NCBI GenBank assembly: GCA_035772405.1
Contig: JAYKKM010000504.1
Location: 166,001 to 230,000 of the forward strand
Length of the DNA: 64,000 nucleotides
Reading direction: 5' to 3'
Origin: Chrysogorgia sp. JL179-B06
Taxonomy: Eukaryota > Cnidaria > Anthozoa > Scleralcyonacea > Chrysogorgiidae
Position numbers and translations under genes: made by a program. This document shows positions 39,114 through 49,560 of this stretch, one piece after another. The notes beneath the pieces are model-generated. The model did not search any database and had not been told where the DNA came from. It saw nothing but the letters and a program-made list of their open reading frames with translations. Position 1 is the stretch's first letter. Each line of letters opens with the position of its first letter.

Positions 39114-40562
39114 ATGGCTAAAGGTGGGGAAGTTTTTAACGACTTTGAGATGGAAACCCTCAATAAGTACGAAGACATGAGTAATGAGCAATTAGAAAAT
39201 ACGCTCGCCGATATCGAAGATGCTGTTCAAGGCGTGTACGGTAAGTACACTGAAGACAACATGCCGGAAGACGTTCGTGTTAATTACGACGACTATCAAG
39301 ACCAAGCGAAAAAGGTAAGGAGTGAGCTAGACTCGAGACGAGATTGGCAAAAAGAGACGTCATTTATCGACAGTGACGATGGTAAGACGGTGACAATAAG
39401 GGGGACCAACACAGTAGTCCCAACAGTAGAGTTTGTCGAGCAGGAGTCATATGGTGACGTCAATGACGAGAGTTTTAGTATAGCTTTTGAAGAGGAGGAG
39501 GAAATTGAGAGAAGGCTGGGCGAGCTAAAAGAATCCAACAAAAAGCTAACAGAAAACAACGTAAAAAGAATCAAGCTAATAAATAAGAAAATACGTAAAT
39601 TAAACAAAAAGGGACTCGGTCAAGACGACGCGTCAAGGGAAATAGTCAACAGGTCGTGGGTTACGGACTCAGAGTCTATTCTTTTCAAACCGGTGAACAA
39701 AGACGGTAAATATGGAAAACCCAAACTAATTCTAAAACCTGGGAAACAAAAAAAAGACTTGATCTACAGCAGAGATGACAATAGTAAAAGGGCTATTGAG
39801 CAGTTCAAACAGTTAGTTAGTCAAATCCCTGAGAGCGCAGAAACAACAGCTGTCACAACAGAAGTAGCCCTAGATGATCCCCCAGTGATTGAGACAAAAG
39901 TGGACTACGACGACATACTTGGGCTATCGTCAAACGAGAACCGTGATCTGAATGGTGTGCTTAATCCAAGCGAAAGCGTGTTGCGTGAGTCAAGAATAGG
40001 TGACACTGGCTCGTTGCAAATACAAGCAGACTATTTTCAAAAGGTGTTAGACGAAGAGCTTGGAAGATTGGTGGAGCTTGAGAAAAAAAAAGCTAGCCAA
40101 AGTGGTCTCACGAGTGACGAAGAGCGAGAGCACGCTAGTTTGCTTGAAAGAGTGAGAGGACTTGAGAAAGCCAGAGACAGAACCTTGGCAAAGCGTGAGC
40201 TTGAAGAGGTTAGAGCGCGACAAGAGATCGACATTGACAGGTTTCAGAAATTTAAGGAATGGGCTAAAGAAAATATGGTTGGGTTGAGCGCTGTAGCAAT
40301 TTCAGTGGCTGGGATTATAACAACAATTATTATCGCTGGGAGGTCTGCTGTTATGAAAGGCGCTATGGCTACGAGGTCGTTCGCACAGGCTGTTAAGAAC
40401 GCAATAACGAAGATGGGCCCATGGGCTGTTGGGCTGGCTAATCTAGTTTACAATATGTTGACGTTGGGTGCGAAGGGTCTCGCATGGTTGGCTCAAAATC
40501 TGTGGGTACTCGCGGTGGTACTTGCGTGGTTTGCTTATGATTATTACAAGCTAAAACGGTAG
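39114..40562 (+). CDS. Coiled-coil membrane protein, paralog 2
   Basis: 482 residues. It matches paralog 1 in LNPSESVLRESRIGDTGSLQ and EEVRARQEIDIDR, and in the membrane block (VAISVAGIITTIIIAGRS, AWLAQNLWVLAVVLAW). It has ~165 extra residues between the N-terminal part and the shared core, with a basic, Asp/Lys-rich insert. The duplication that made it carried the integrase tail with it. Diverged size suggests division of labour. Confidence 0.65.
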   Translation: MAKGGEVFNDFEMETLNKYEDMSNEQLENTLADIEDAVQGVYGKYTEDNMPEDVRVNYDDYQDQAKKVRSELDSRRDWQKETSFIDSDDGKTVTIRGTNTVVPTVEFVEQESYGDVNDESFSIAFEEEEEIERRLGELKESNKKLTENNVKRIKLINKKIRKLNKKGLGQDDASREIVNRSWVTDSESILFKPVNKDGKYGKPKLILKPGKQKKDLIYSRDDNSKRAIEQFKQLVSQIPESAETTAVTTEVALDDPPVIETKVDYDDILGLSSNENRDLNGVLNPSESVLRESRIGDTGSLQIQADYFQKVLDEELGRLVELEKKKASQSGLTSDEEREHASLLERVRGLEKARDRTLAKRELEEVRARQEIDIDRFQKFKEWAKENMVGLSAVAISVAGIITTIIIAGRSAVMKGAMATRSFAQAVKNAITKMGPWAVGLANLVYNMLTLGAKGLAWLAQNLWVLAVVLAWFAYDYYKLKR

Positions 40563-40585
40563 CGATAAAACATATGTAAAGGTAT

Positions 40586-41824
40586 ATGAACGTCACGTCA
40601 GCAGAGTTGAGCCCTGGTTTTAGACGAGCGACCATGGGTGTCATAAAAGGGGTGAGAACGCAACACGTAATCACGTTGAACCCTAATAAGGTCAGTCCTG
40701 GTGAGGAACTTTACATTGATATACCAAAGCTCAAGGTTAGTAGCTGTTTGGTGCCTGGATCGTTGGGTCTAGTGTTCGACTTTAAGAATGCAAACGCCAA
40801 AAGCTGGTTCTTGAACAATGTGAGCAAGTTGTTGGTTGAGAAACTTGTTGTGAGACTAGCTGGGGAAACTGTGTATGACAACAATGGGGAAAATTACACT
40901 GGTGTCTATCGCGACCTTTGGGAAAGTGTTACTGCGCGAGACCAAATGATTGACTATGGTATTGGTGGTGAGAACTTGAGAAAGCTAGTTTCTAAGGATG
41001 ACAGTGGTGCGACGAGTGGGAATGTCGCTAAAGTTAGTGACGCGTTGATGTTTGGTGTGATTGGGACGAAACAGCGGATAAAGCTCGGCAAGATCATGAA
41101 TGACCATGGGTTGTACGCTCCTTTTAGCATGAACAACAACTTGCAGTATGTGATCACACTTCCGAAGGCCGCAGACATCATGGTGGCGCAATCCGGTAGC
41201 GCTGTGGGTGGGTACACTCTGGAGAACCTTGAGCTTGAGTACGAAACGATTGATAACCAAGAGCTCGCTGACGAAATAGCGTCGGGCTATGCAAGTGGTC
41301 GTAGTTTGTCATATGAGCACGTTACGTTGATGAAAATCACCGAATGGGACAAAGGCACGACCATTGTGAATGAAAATGTTAATCTACCAAGAAAAAGCAT
41401 GAAGGCAATCGTGTTGCTATTCACGAATAAGGTGCGAACAGACAGCGAGGAGTTTCTTTACCCAAATATTGAGAATATTAAAGTCACGATTGAAGGTGTG
41501 CCAAATAGTGTGTACTCGCAAGGCATCCCAAAGTCGAAGTTCTATGCAGAAGCGAAACGATTGTTTGGGTTGAGTGAAGAACACGCTCAGTTCATGACCA
41601 TACAGAAATTCTATAAAAATAGTTTTGCGTTGGTCATCGACTTGAGGAGCGTTCAAGATAATTACAACGTCGCCACTGGTAAAAAAATTGTGAACACACA
41701 ATCTGGCGTGCTCCTTGAGATCACTAAAAAAGCGACGACTGCAAATGTCATGTGTAGGGTGTTTGTGATAAGCGATGGGTTGGTCAACTTTATGAACAAT
41801 GGGTTGCAATCAATCCAGTATTAA
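40586..41824 (+). CDS. Major capsid protein, double jelly-roll, Polinton 2
   Basis: 412 residues. GVRTQHVITLNPNKVSPGEELYIDIPKLK opens the first jelly roll. LVEKLVVRLAGETVYDN, YAPFSMNNNLQYVITLPKA and YTLENLELEYETID belong to the capsid fold. IPKSKFYAEAKRLFG and FALVIDLRS lie in the second roll. Length and order fit the Polinton hexon-like capsid. It is bracketed by the membrane proteins and the packaging ATPase, a usual morphogenesis cluster. Confidence 0.85.
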   Translation: MNVTSAELSPGFRRATMGVIKGVRTQHVITLNPNKVSPGEELYIDIPKLKVSSCLVPGSLGLVFDFKNANAKSWFLNNVSKLLVEKLVVRLAGETVYDNNGENYTGVYRDLWESVTARDQMIDYGIGGENLRKLVSKDDSGATSGNVAKVSDALMFGVIGTKQRIKLGKIMNDHGLYAPFSMNNNLQYVITLPKAADIMVAQSGSAVGGYTLENLELEYETIDNQELADEIASGYASGRSLSYEHVTLMKITEWDKGTTIVNENVNLPRKSMKAIVLLFTNKVRTDSEEFLYPNIENIKVTIEGVPNSVYSQGIPKSKFYAEAKRLFGLSEEHAQFMTIQKFYKNSFALVIDLRSVQDNYNVATGKKIVNTQSGVLLEITKKATTANVMCRVFVISDGLVNFMNNGLQSIQY

Positions 41825-41839
41825 ATCAAACGCAATTTA

Positions 41840-42439
41840 ATGGAGACTCCGTTTAACGCGTTAATTGTTGGTATGACAGCTTGTGGTAAGACACATTATT
41901 TGCTGGAAACATTGGAATCTGAGTATTGTAACAAATTTGACTACATTGTGTTGATTTGTCCTACTTTTGAGTGGAACAAAGCGTATCAAGATTGGAAATA
42001 TGTGCGCGACCCCGACGTGTTAGCGATAGACTGCGCGCAAGACAGTGTCGACGCTGTTCTCAAGTGTGTGACAAATGTTTTTAAAGGCACTAACACTCTG
42101 ATTGTGTTGGACGACTGTGCGAGCTCTCAAGATGTCAAGAATAGGACTAGTCAATTAGTCAACTTAGCTTTTAGTGCGCGACATTTTATGTTGAGCGTTA
42201 TTGTCATCACACAACAACTGACGTCGATCGCAAAACCGTATAGAGAAAACATTAGTAAGCTCATTTGCTTCTACTGCCCGAGCAGAAGTGATATGAAGGT
42301 CGTTATTGACGATTACCTTGGGCACATTAGCAGAGAAAAATCGTCGGCGATTGTGACCGCATTAAAAAATAATAAGTACGCTAGACTTGAAATCTCACTG
42401 CGCTATCCATACAGTCACGAAGTTGTTATTCCGCAATAA
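41840..42439 (+). CDS. A32/FtsK-type DNA packaging ATPase, Polinton 2
   Basis: 199 residues. Walker A is VGMTACGKTHY, Walker B is TLIVLDDCASS, and VIVITQQLTS is the sensor Gln motif. The length is short even for Polinton ATPases, but no part seems missing. It follows the capsid gene by 15 bases. Confidence 0.85.
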   Translation: METPFNALIVGMTACGKTHYLLETLESEYCNKFDYIVLICPTFEWNKAYQDWKYVRDPDVLAIDCAQDSVDAVLKCVTNVFKGTNTLIVLDDCASSQDVKNRTSQLVNLAFSARHFMLSVIVITQQLTSIAKPYRENISKLICFYCPSRSDMKVVIDDYLGHISREKSSAIVTALKNNKYARLEISLRYPYSHEVVIPQ

Positions 42440-42442
42440 AAT

Positions 42443-42955
42443 ATGGGTATAAGTAATAGCGTGATGGTGAAACGCAAAAGTGAAGAAAATCCCACGATTG
42501 AGGAACTAGTTGAGGAGACCGCTGACACTTCGACTGTGGAAGATGACATTGACGTTAGGAGATCCGAACTTATTAGACTGTCCGGTGACGGCGTGGTGAG
42601 TCAGTCCGAAGCATACATTAAAAAAGCGTCCGCAAAAGTTATTGATAAGATATGGCGCCAACACGAGTTGAAGAGAATGGAGATCGCAAACGCTTTTCTC
42701 ACCGACTTGCTAATCAGCAAATTCGCTAGCTTACTAGATGGGTTGAACGCTATAGAGAATCCTGACGAACTAAATGACGAACTACAAAAAGATCCGTTAC
42801 TAAAGAAAGACGTCGAGAGCATTGTCGCGGTTGTGACACCATACGTGCCTTTCTTAGGCTTGTTGTCTGGAGGAATTATAACGTCGAAACATGTGTACGA
42901 TCACCATTTTAGGAGCGAGGTGGTAAACACTAAGAGTAGTGAACAAACGGACTAA
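42443..42955 (+). CDS. Unknown 170-aa protein with N-myristoylation-like start
   Basis: It begins MGISNSVMVKRK, fitting MGxxxS. A Glu-rich acidic stretch follows, then a long amphipathic helix (residues 55-120) and a hydrophobic patch (VAVVTPYVPFLGLLSGGIITS). The last five residues, SEQTD, and stop lie inside the right TIR and are the same as the end of PolB. Start is three bases after the ATPase stop. Function unknown; virion membrane contact is inferred. Confidence 0.55.
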   Translation: MGISNSVMVKRKSEENPTIEELVEETADTSTVEDDIDVRRSELIRLSGDGVVSQSEAYIKKASAKVIDKIWRQHELKRMEIANAFLTDLLISKFASLLDGLNAIENPDELNDELQKDPLLKKDVESIVAVVTPYVPFLGLLSGGIITSKHVYDHHFRSEVVNTKSSEQTD

Positions 42956-43531
42956 TTCGTAGAGTAGTTGGCTATTTGTTAGCTAACGTTGTTAGCCAAT
43001 TAAAAGAGCACCATTTCGCTATCCACTTGGATAAACATCACCACTAGAATCAAAATCTGGTGGTTTTTTTTTCGCGCGTGAATTTGTGAGACAGCAGTGG
43101 AACGCGTCGGTGGTTTGTTGAACAAAAATGTAAAAATGCTGAAATGACACCTTCTACTTTTTTAAAATGTGTGAAAACGTCGAAGTGGCACACTATGCCT
43201 TTTTTTAAATACGCGAAAATGTTGAAACGACACTTTCCACTTTTTAAAGACGTGAAAATGATGAAACGACACATTCTAGCTTTAAATTTAGCGAAAATCA
43301 TTATTTTAGTATTTCTTATCAATTGAGTAGAAAACATGGGAGGGGTGTTTAGATTGACTAATGATTGCCATAATAGTATAGAGAGTGGCGGTACGAGTCA
43401 GTCAACGTCGATTGTAAAACATAAACACCAAAACATTGCTGAGTTGTGGCTCGACACAAATTTGGTGATGTTTTGGTGTTTATATTACGGTTGACGTTGA
43501 CTGAGCTCGTACCGCCACTCTCTATACTACT
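42937..43531 (-). repeat. Right terminal inverted repeat of Polinton 2
   Basis: It mirrors 25060-25654 with every coordinate pair summing to 68591, so there are no indels. The same 288-base open frame (95 codons) occurs in both arms, but its composition follows the ~45-base subrepeats, so it is probably not a gene. Confidence 0.95.
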
Positions 43532-44385
43532 GGCCTGATATCTCCAGGCAGATTGTGTCTGGTCGAAATGCTGATCAGTTGTGAGAATCGATGAACTCGC
43601 ACGAATATACACCTGAAAATAGAAGAAAAAAGCAGTCATGTAAAATCCATTCCTGTCTCCTGGGGAGAAAATATTTTCTCGGGGTAGGGAGAGAAGAGTC
43701 TGGGTACGAGGTTCCAGTGACTTTAATAGAACGACGCAATTCTATTAGGCGAATTTTGGGCAATTTATAAAATTTCAACGAGGATTAACAATCACTAGTC
43801 GTGAAAGTGGACGGGTATCATATAAGTATAGGTAATCGCATGTTAGCGAGTGCAATTACGGATTTTATACACCACGAGTGATATTTGAAAATTGTGCCAA
43901 AATTGCACGAGCTGTCAGGCGAGTGCAATTTGGCACAAATATCACGAGTAGTGTAAATCCTTAATTGCACGAGCAAAATCATATGATTACTCATTATATG
44001 CATGACAAAATTACGACACGTACGCTTCATACTCATTTCAAAATATTTACATGGAATTTTTAACTCCTAGTGTATCACAAGTGACAAGTCGTTGGAAAAG
44101 TGAAAACTTTCCATTGCAGAATAGGCCACCATTTTGAATTTTATTGTCAAACTTGTTCCCAGTGTCTTCTCTCTTTTCATTTATTGCACTCGAGTTCAAT
44201 AAACGATTTTATTGCACTCCCTACCTCCTCCGCAGGCGTTGCACTCCTCTCAACCAATCAGAATCCAGTAATTTTGTCATGTATATAATAATCTAGCTAA
44301 GGAGCCAAAAATGCTAATATATATTCATTATTTATATTTAAGTTTGTATACCTTCAATTGAATCCAACTCCTTGAATTGAAGGGT
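43532..44385. other. Spacer with foldback repeat
   Basis: GGCCTG (43532-43537) is the target duplication. At about 43815-44000 a foldback has arms with GTGCAATTACGGATTTTATAC and its inverse (GTAAATCCTTAATTGCAC) around TGTCAG. No gene is seen. Confidence 0.6.
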
Positions 44386-44387
44386 TA

Positions 44388-44414
44388 TATCGTTATGTTT
44401 CGCGCACCAATTGA
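44388..44414 (+). repeat. Terminal inverted repeat of an interrupted MITE, left
   Basis: TATCGTTATGTTTCGCGCACCAATTG-like sequence is inverted at 46100-46128. The pair seems to frame an older element that was split by the non-LTR retrotransposon. Confidence 0.5.
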
Positions 44415-44430
44415 AGGCGGGGGATTAGGG

Positions 44431-45983
44431 TTTTATTTATTTATTTATTTATTTACAAATCTTTTGACACGGTAACCTCTCAACCAGAACCTACGATTAA
44501 TTAATGTAAAAATGTCAATATAAAAAGAAAATGGTTGATTTTCAGAGGGCCGTGTTTTAAAAATTAGAATTAAGTATATTACAGTAGGAAATACAGCTAA
44601 CGTTAAAAATTATTCTAAAACAGTAAGAAGAGAAACTATACATAACATTTACATATAGAGTTATTTACAATTATCAATTGTCATAGGTTATTCCAAACCA
44701 CAGCACCTTTGTAACTAAAACTTCGTTTTAAAGCATTAGTATTCGGTTTTTCTAGACAAAGTACTCTATTGTTACTTCTCAAATTGTGAGATGTATTACA
44801 AGAGATTTTAAACAGGTCTCCTAGGTTATTGATTGAGTTACCATAAATTATTTTATTCATCAACAGAGACATTTGGTTATCTCTCCTTGATTGTAATGTT
44901 TCCCAATTCAATTTAGCTCTGACTGCTTCAGATGGTGTCTCATAGCTATCACCTGTTAAGATTCTAGCCGCTTTGTTTTGAAGTTTTTGTAATTTATTCT
45001 GCAGTGATTTGGAACAATTTTCCCATACTAAGGCACAATAATCAAAATGTGGCAAGACGAGAGCATCATAGATAATTTTTAAGGTATTTCCGTTGATCAA
45101 ATTTTTGGATCTTCGTAACAAGCCAATTCCTTTAGATGCTTTCTTTACCACTTGGTCAATCTGGTCTTTCCAGGTTAAGCATTCATCCACAATGACTCCT
45201 AGAGTCTTAGTGGAAGAGACACGCCCAATGCTTTCAGAGCCAATAGTCAAAACTGGGTCGTCAATAACCTAAGATAATTTTTGTCTTGAACCAATTATCA
45301 TGTACTCAGTTTTGTTCACATTTAGGGTTAATTTATTTGCTAATAGCCAGTTGTGAACATTACACAAATCTTTTTCTAGTTTTGACTCAATATCGTAAGA
45401 AGTAGAACCACTTGCGGTGAGATTTGTATCATCAGCAAAAAGAGCTGAGGCGGCGGTATCAAGACAGTTTGGGAGGTCATTTATGTAAAGTAGAAACAGC
45501 AATGGACCAAGATTCGACCCCTGAGGTACACCCGTTGTAATTATTTCACTTTTCGAAACCGATCTCCCTATTTTACAAACCTGTTTTCTATTACTCAAAT
45601 ATGAAGTAAACCAACGAAGGGCAGTATTTTTATACCATATGATTTTAACTTCGTTAAGAGTATATCATGGTCGACTGTGTCGAAAGCCTTTTTGAGATCT
45701 AGAAAAACGACTCCATTTAAAAGACCTTTATCCATGTTAATTAGCCAATCATTAGTAGTTTTTAATAAGGAAGAACAAGTGGAATGACCCTTTCTGAAAC
45801 CAGACTGACATGGAGTTATTATTCGATTTATTTCAAGGTAATTATTAATTTGTTCAAACACAAGTTTTTCGAATATTTTTGAGATGATTGATAATACAGA
45901 AATTGGTCTGTAGTTGCCACAATCATCATGTTCACCAGTTTTATAAATAGGTGAAACTCTTGCTATTTTTAAGGAAAACACTT
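44431..45983 (-). pseudogene. CR1/jockey-like non-LTR retrotransposon, 5' truncated
   Basis: On minus, the reverse transcriptase reads CGNYRPISVLS, QSGFRKGHSTCSS and FLDLKKAFDTVDH (45981-45595), then TTGVPQGSNLGPLLFLLYIND and ALFADDTNL (45598-45269), then the thumb and C-terminal part LGVIVDECLTWKDQID, PHFDYCALVWENC (to 44681). A frameshift near 45627 and an in-frame TAG at 45269-45271 break it. The endonuclease part is missing. The 3' end is a (TAAA)n tail at ~44435-44458. AAGGCGGGGG-type direct repeats on both sides are probable target duplications. Confidence 0.85.
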
Positions 45984-46430
45984 AAGGCGGGGGTTAGAGT
46001 TAGGATTGGGAAAACAGTTAAGGCGGGGGTTAGACTTATAGTTAGGGTTAAGGGTTGGATTAGGGTGTCTATTTTAATATAACATGAAGTTTTACCAATT
46101 GGTGCGCGAACATGACGATATTACCCGACATGGTTTTATACGAAACGGATTTCATAGCTGACAGTCATGCCAAAATATAAGACATTGCCATGGCAAAAAA
46201 AATCGCAGATGACATCTCGTGTCAAATCTTATGTTGACAAGAAAATCTGTCCTCACTTCAAAGAATTTACAAAATCGATTCACGTTCAAAATATAGCCTC
46301 CTCCGCAGGCATCTCTCTCATGCGGGGGGAAAATTGCGGGCGGGATGAAAAATTGCGGGCGACATACATCGCTAGCCCTTTTACAATACGTTACGTTGCT
46401 TAGCAACGTAGACGCAAAAATGCTGTTTCA
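45984..46430. other. Spacer with AAGGCGGGGGTTAG repeats and the right MITE arm
   Basis: The 14-base phrase occurs at ~45985 and ~46022 and again left of the retrotransposon at ~44414. The inverted copy of the 44388 repeat lies at 46100-46128. No gene is seen. Confidence 0.45.
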
Positions 46431-46434
46431 GTTT

Positions 46435-47455
46435 GTTCGTGAGAATTATATTAAACTCAGTTCGCTATGTTGTTTACCTTTGAGCTTAAAACTCGTTGAA
46501 AATAAATATAAACTAGGAGTTCTTATAAATTTTCCATTCAAGCGACACTTGCCAAATCGAACTTCACGTTTGCAATATTTCTGAATTGAACGACTAATCT
46601 GACGGTCGAGCGGTCATATTTCAAACTGAAACCTACGTCACAAAACGTCATAAAACAGCAGACATCCAGAAGGACATCCAGAAGGACATCCACTGTGCCG
46701 ACCATTCCGCCTTGCCCCTAAAAAACCGCCGGCTACGCAGGCTACTGTGCCGAGTTTATGTATCATAGTTCCGCGCAGAGGTCTGCACACGAAACAGGAG
46801 AGGGTCGGCAGCAATTAGGTGTCTATTTCACACAATAAGCAATATTACAATAATACAATAATTTCGTGTTATATAAATACATACTTTACACGTATATGTC
46901 AACTCATAAAACATACCTTTACACGGTGTAAGCAATAAAGATGAGAGTCTGCCAATTTTATAAACATAATCTAACTTAGGTTTATACATGAGTCAAACCG
47001 AAAAATCTCTTGTGCGCAACATACCAAATATTCCTGGACCACTCGGAACAACTTGCAGTTGTCTACTAGCGCGAAACAAACTCTTAGATAGAATAATTGT
47101 TAGCTAGTCGAACCATTCTTTACTGTTGTTACTTTATACTGTTTTATTTGTCTTTGTTGTTGTAAACGCCCTTCGTGGAAACCAGCTTTTGTTGACGTTG
47201 TAAGCGTGTTTAAATAAAGTTATCTATCTATCTATGCTGGCCTGATATCCTTGCTGTAATCTTCTATTTAGTACAACGTATTTACTATCATGTAAATAGT
47301 AGTTTAAAAGTACTGTAAATCAACCGTTCTACAAACAAAAAACGTAACAAACCTTTGTGTTAACTAACTTCATAGGGTCGCTGCGCCTTGGCCAAAAAGA
47401 CCCGGTACGCATTTCGCCCTAGGAGACCTTACGTGCGGTGCTACACTTCTGGTAG
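46435..47455 (-). repeat. Dispersed repeat, copy B, with insertions
   Basis: Inverse of copy A (19970-20575) in blocks: 46438-46520, 46820-46990 and 47290-47455. Insertions separate the blocks, including a non-LTR 3' end (47110-47237). Confidence 0.7.
47110..47237 (+). mobile_element. Non-LTR retrotransposon 3' end
   Basis: The run GTGTTTAAATAAAGTTATCT followed by a (TATC)n tail is typical of CR1/L2-like 3' termini. No coding sequence remains. Confidence 0.5.
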
Positions 47456-47466
47456 TTTCCTTCGGT

Positions 47467-47689
47467 CAGTGGCGTCACCACGGGGTGGACTGGGGTGGAC
47501 TTGTCCACCCCAATTATCATCAGGACCGATTTTTTAGTTTGTTCAAATCCGTGGAGAAAATTGTTGGGGGGGGGGGGGGGTAATGAATATTGTGACTTGT
47601 GACAATGTACGTTATACATACCCCCGGTCCCCCTAGACTTCCTCGTGCTTTTGTCCACCCCACTCTAGCAGGCCTGGCGACGCCGCTGC
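47467..47689. mobile_element. MITE with GTGGCGTC-type ends and poly-G tract
   Basis: AGTGGCGTCACCACGG at the left and CTGGCGACGCCGCTG at the right are inverse-like termini. A G15 run lies at about 47565-47580. No ORF is found. Confidence 0.45.
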
Positions 47690-47694
47690 CTTCG

Positions 47695-48500
47695 GTTGGT
47701 ACGTTAAATACGGTTTGTACGTTAGATACAGTCGGTACGGTTTGTACGTTAGATACAGTCGGTACGGTTTGTACGTTGGATACGGTTGGTACGTTCGGTA
47801 CGCTCGGTACGCTCGGTACGTTCGGTACGCTCGGTACGGTTTGTACGTTAGATACAGTCGGTACGGTTTGTACGTTGGATACGGTTGGTACGTTCGGTAC
47901 GCTCGGTACGCTCGGTACGTTCGGTACGCTCGGTACGGTTTGTACGTTCGGTACGCTCGGTACGTTCGGTACGGTTTGTACGTTAGATAATGCAGTCGGT
48001 ACGTTAGATACAGTCGGTACGTTCGGTACGCTCGGTACGTTCGGTACGTTTGGTACGTTCGGTACGGTTTGTACGTTATAGATACAGTCGGTACGTTAGA
48101 TACAGTCGGTACGTTCGGTACGCTCGGTACGCTCGGTACGGTGTACGTTCGGTACGCTCGGTACGTTCGGTACGGTTTGTACGTTAGATACAGTCGTACG
48201 TTAGATACAGTCGGTACGCTCGGTATGTTCGGTACGCTCGGTATGTTCGGTACGGTTTGTACGTTCGGTACGTTCGGTACGGTTTGTACGTTAGATACAG
48301 TCGGTACGTTAGATACAGTCGGTACGCTCGGTACGTTCGGTACGCTCGGTACGTTCGGTACGCTCGGTACGTTCGGTACGCTCGGTACGGTTTGTACGTT
48401 ATATAGATGCAGTCGGTACGTTAGATACAGTCGGTACGCTCGGTACGTTCGGTACGCTCGGTACGTTCGGTACGCTCGGTACGGTCGGTACGGTTTGTCC
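47695..48500. repeat. 10-bp minisatellite (TCGGTACGYT family)
   Basis: About 80 units of GGTACGTTC / GGTACGCTC with interspersed TTTGTACGTTAGATACAGTC blocks. The higher-order block of about 100 bases repeats. Open frames here (Gly-Thr-Leu-Gly-Thr) are only repeat translations. Confidence 0.9.
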
Positions 48501-48965
48501 CCTCGCCCGGTGCGAAGCGCCGGCCGAAGGCCTGAGGGCGAGGGTGCTAATATCGACCGGCGTTTAGTCCCTTCTCACGGGCAACCTCGTACCCAGGGTC
48601 TTATCTCCGCTCCCCGCCCCCCCCCCCCCCGCACGCTGCGATAAGACCCTGGTTGCGGCTGGTCACGTGTCAACACAACATTTTTGACACCGTGGGAGGG
48701 GATAAAGATCACAACTATTTACACGTATCACTAGACTTGCTCCAAGTCCGCCTCTTGGTTCGGTTAAAACAAGTTTAGTGGTTTGGGTTTGTTTACACCA
48801 GTTTATTTCGAGTTTTGGTATTAAAGACGGGCGAGCGAAACGGGCTTTGAGAAAGTCTAACGTATCACGCGCGCCACGAGTCGACAAAATGTAGGTGTTA
48901 ATAAGTCTCCATTTCGATATCGTTCCCAGTGTGTAATGAAATGTTCTATAGTTTAACACTATTTG
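48501..48965. other. Spacer with GGGTCTTATC foldback and C-rich loop
   Basis: CCCAGGGTCTTATC at ~48592 and GATAAGACCCTGG at ~48639 flank a C13-14 run. The rest shows no gene. Confidence 0.5.

Positions 48966-49560
<595 letters not shown>

Larger units (their letters stand above)
25060..43531. mobile_element. Polinton/Maverick element 2, apparently complete (18,472 bp)
   Basis: The element starts AGTAGTATAGAGAGTGGCGG and ends with its exact inverse. GGCCTG flanks it at 25054-25059 and 43532-43537, a 6-bp target duplication in non-repetitive context. The 595-bp TIRs are colinear with no length difference. I count seventeen or eighteen uninterrupted ORFs, tightly packed, with the left half mostly on minus and the right half on plus. 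The hallmark genes are PolB, integrase, major capsid, penton and ATPase. The intact frames and matching TIRs point to a recent insertion of a possibly active element. Confidence 0.97.

Noticed and set aside
47599..48644. Gly/Thr-rich or Arg/Tyr-rich proteins
   Set aside because: They are translations of the 10-bp minisatellite in different frames.
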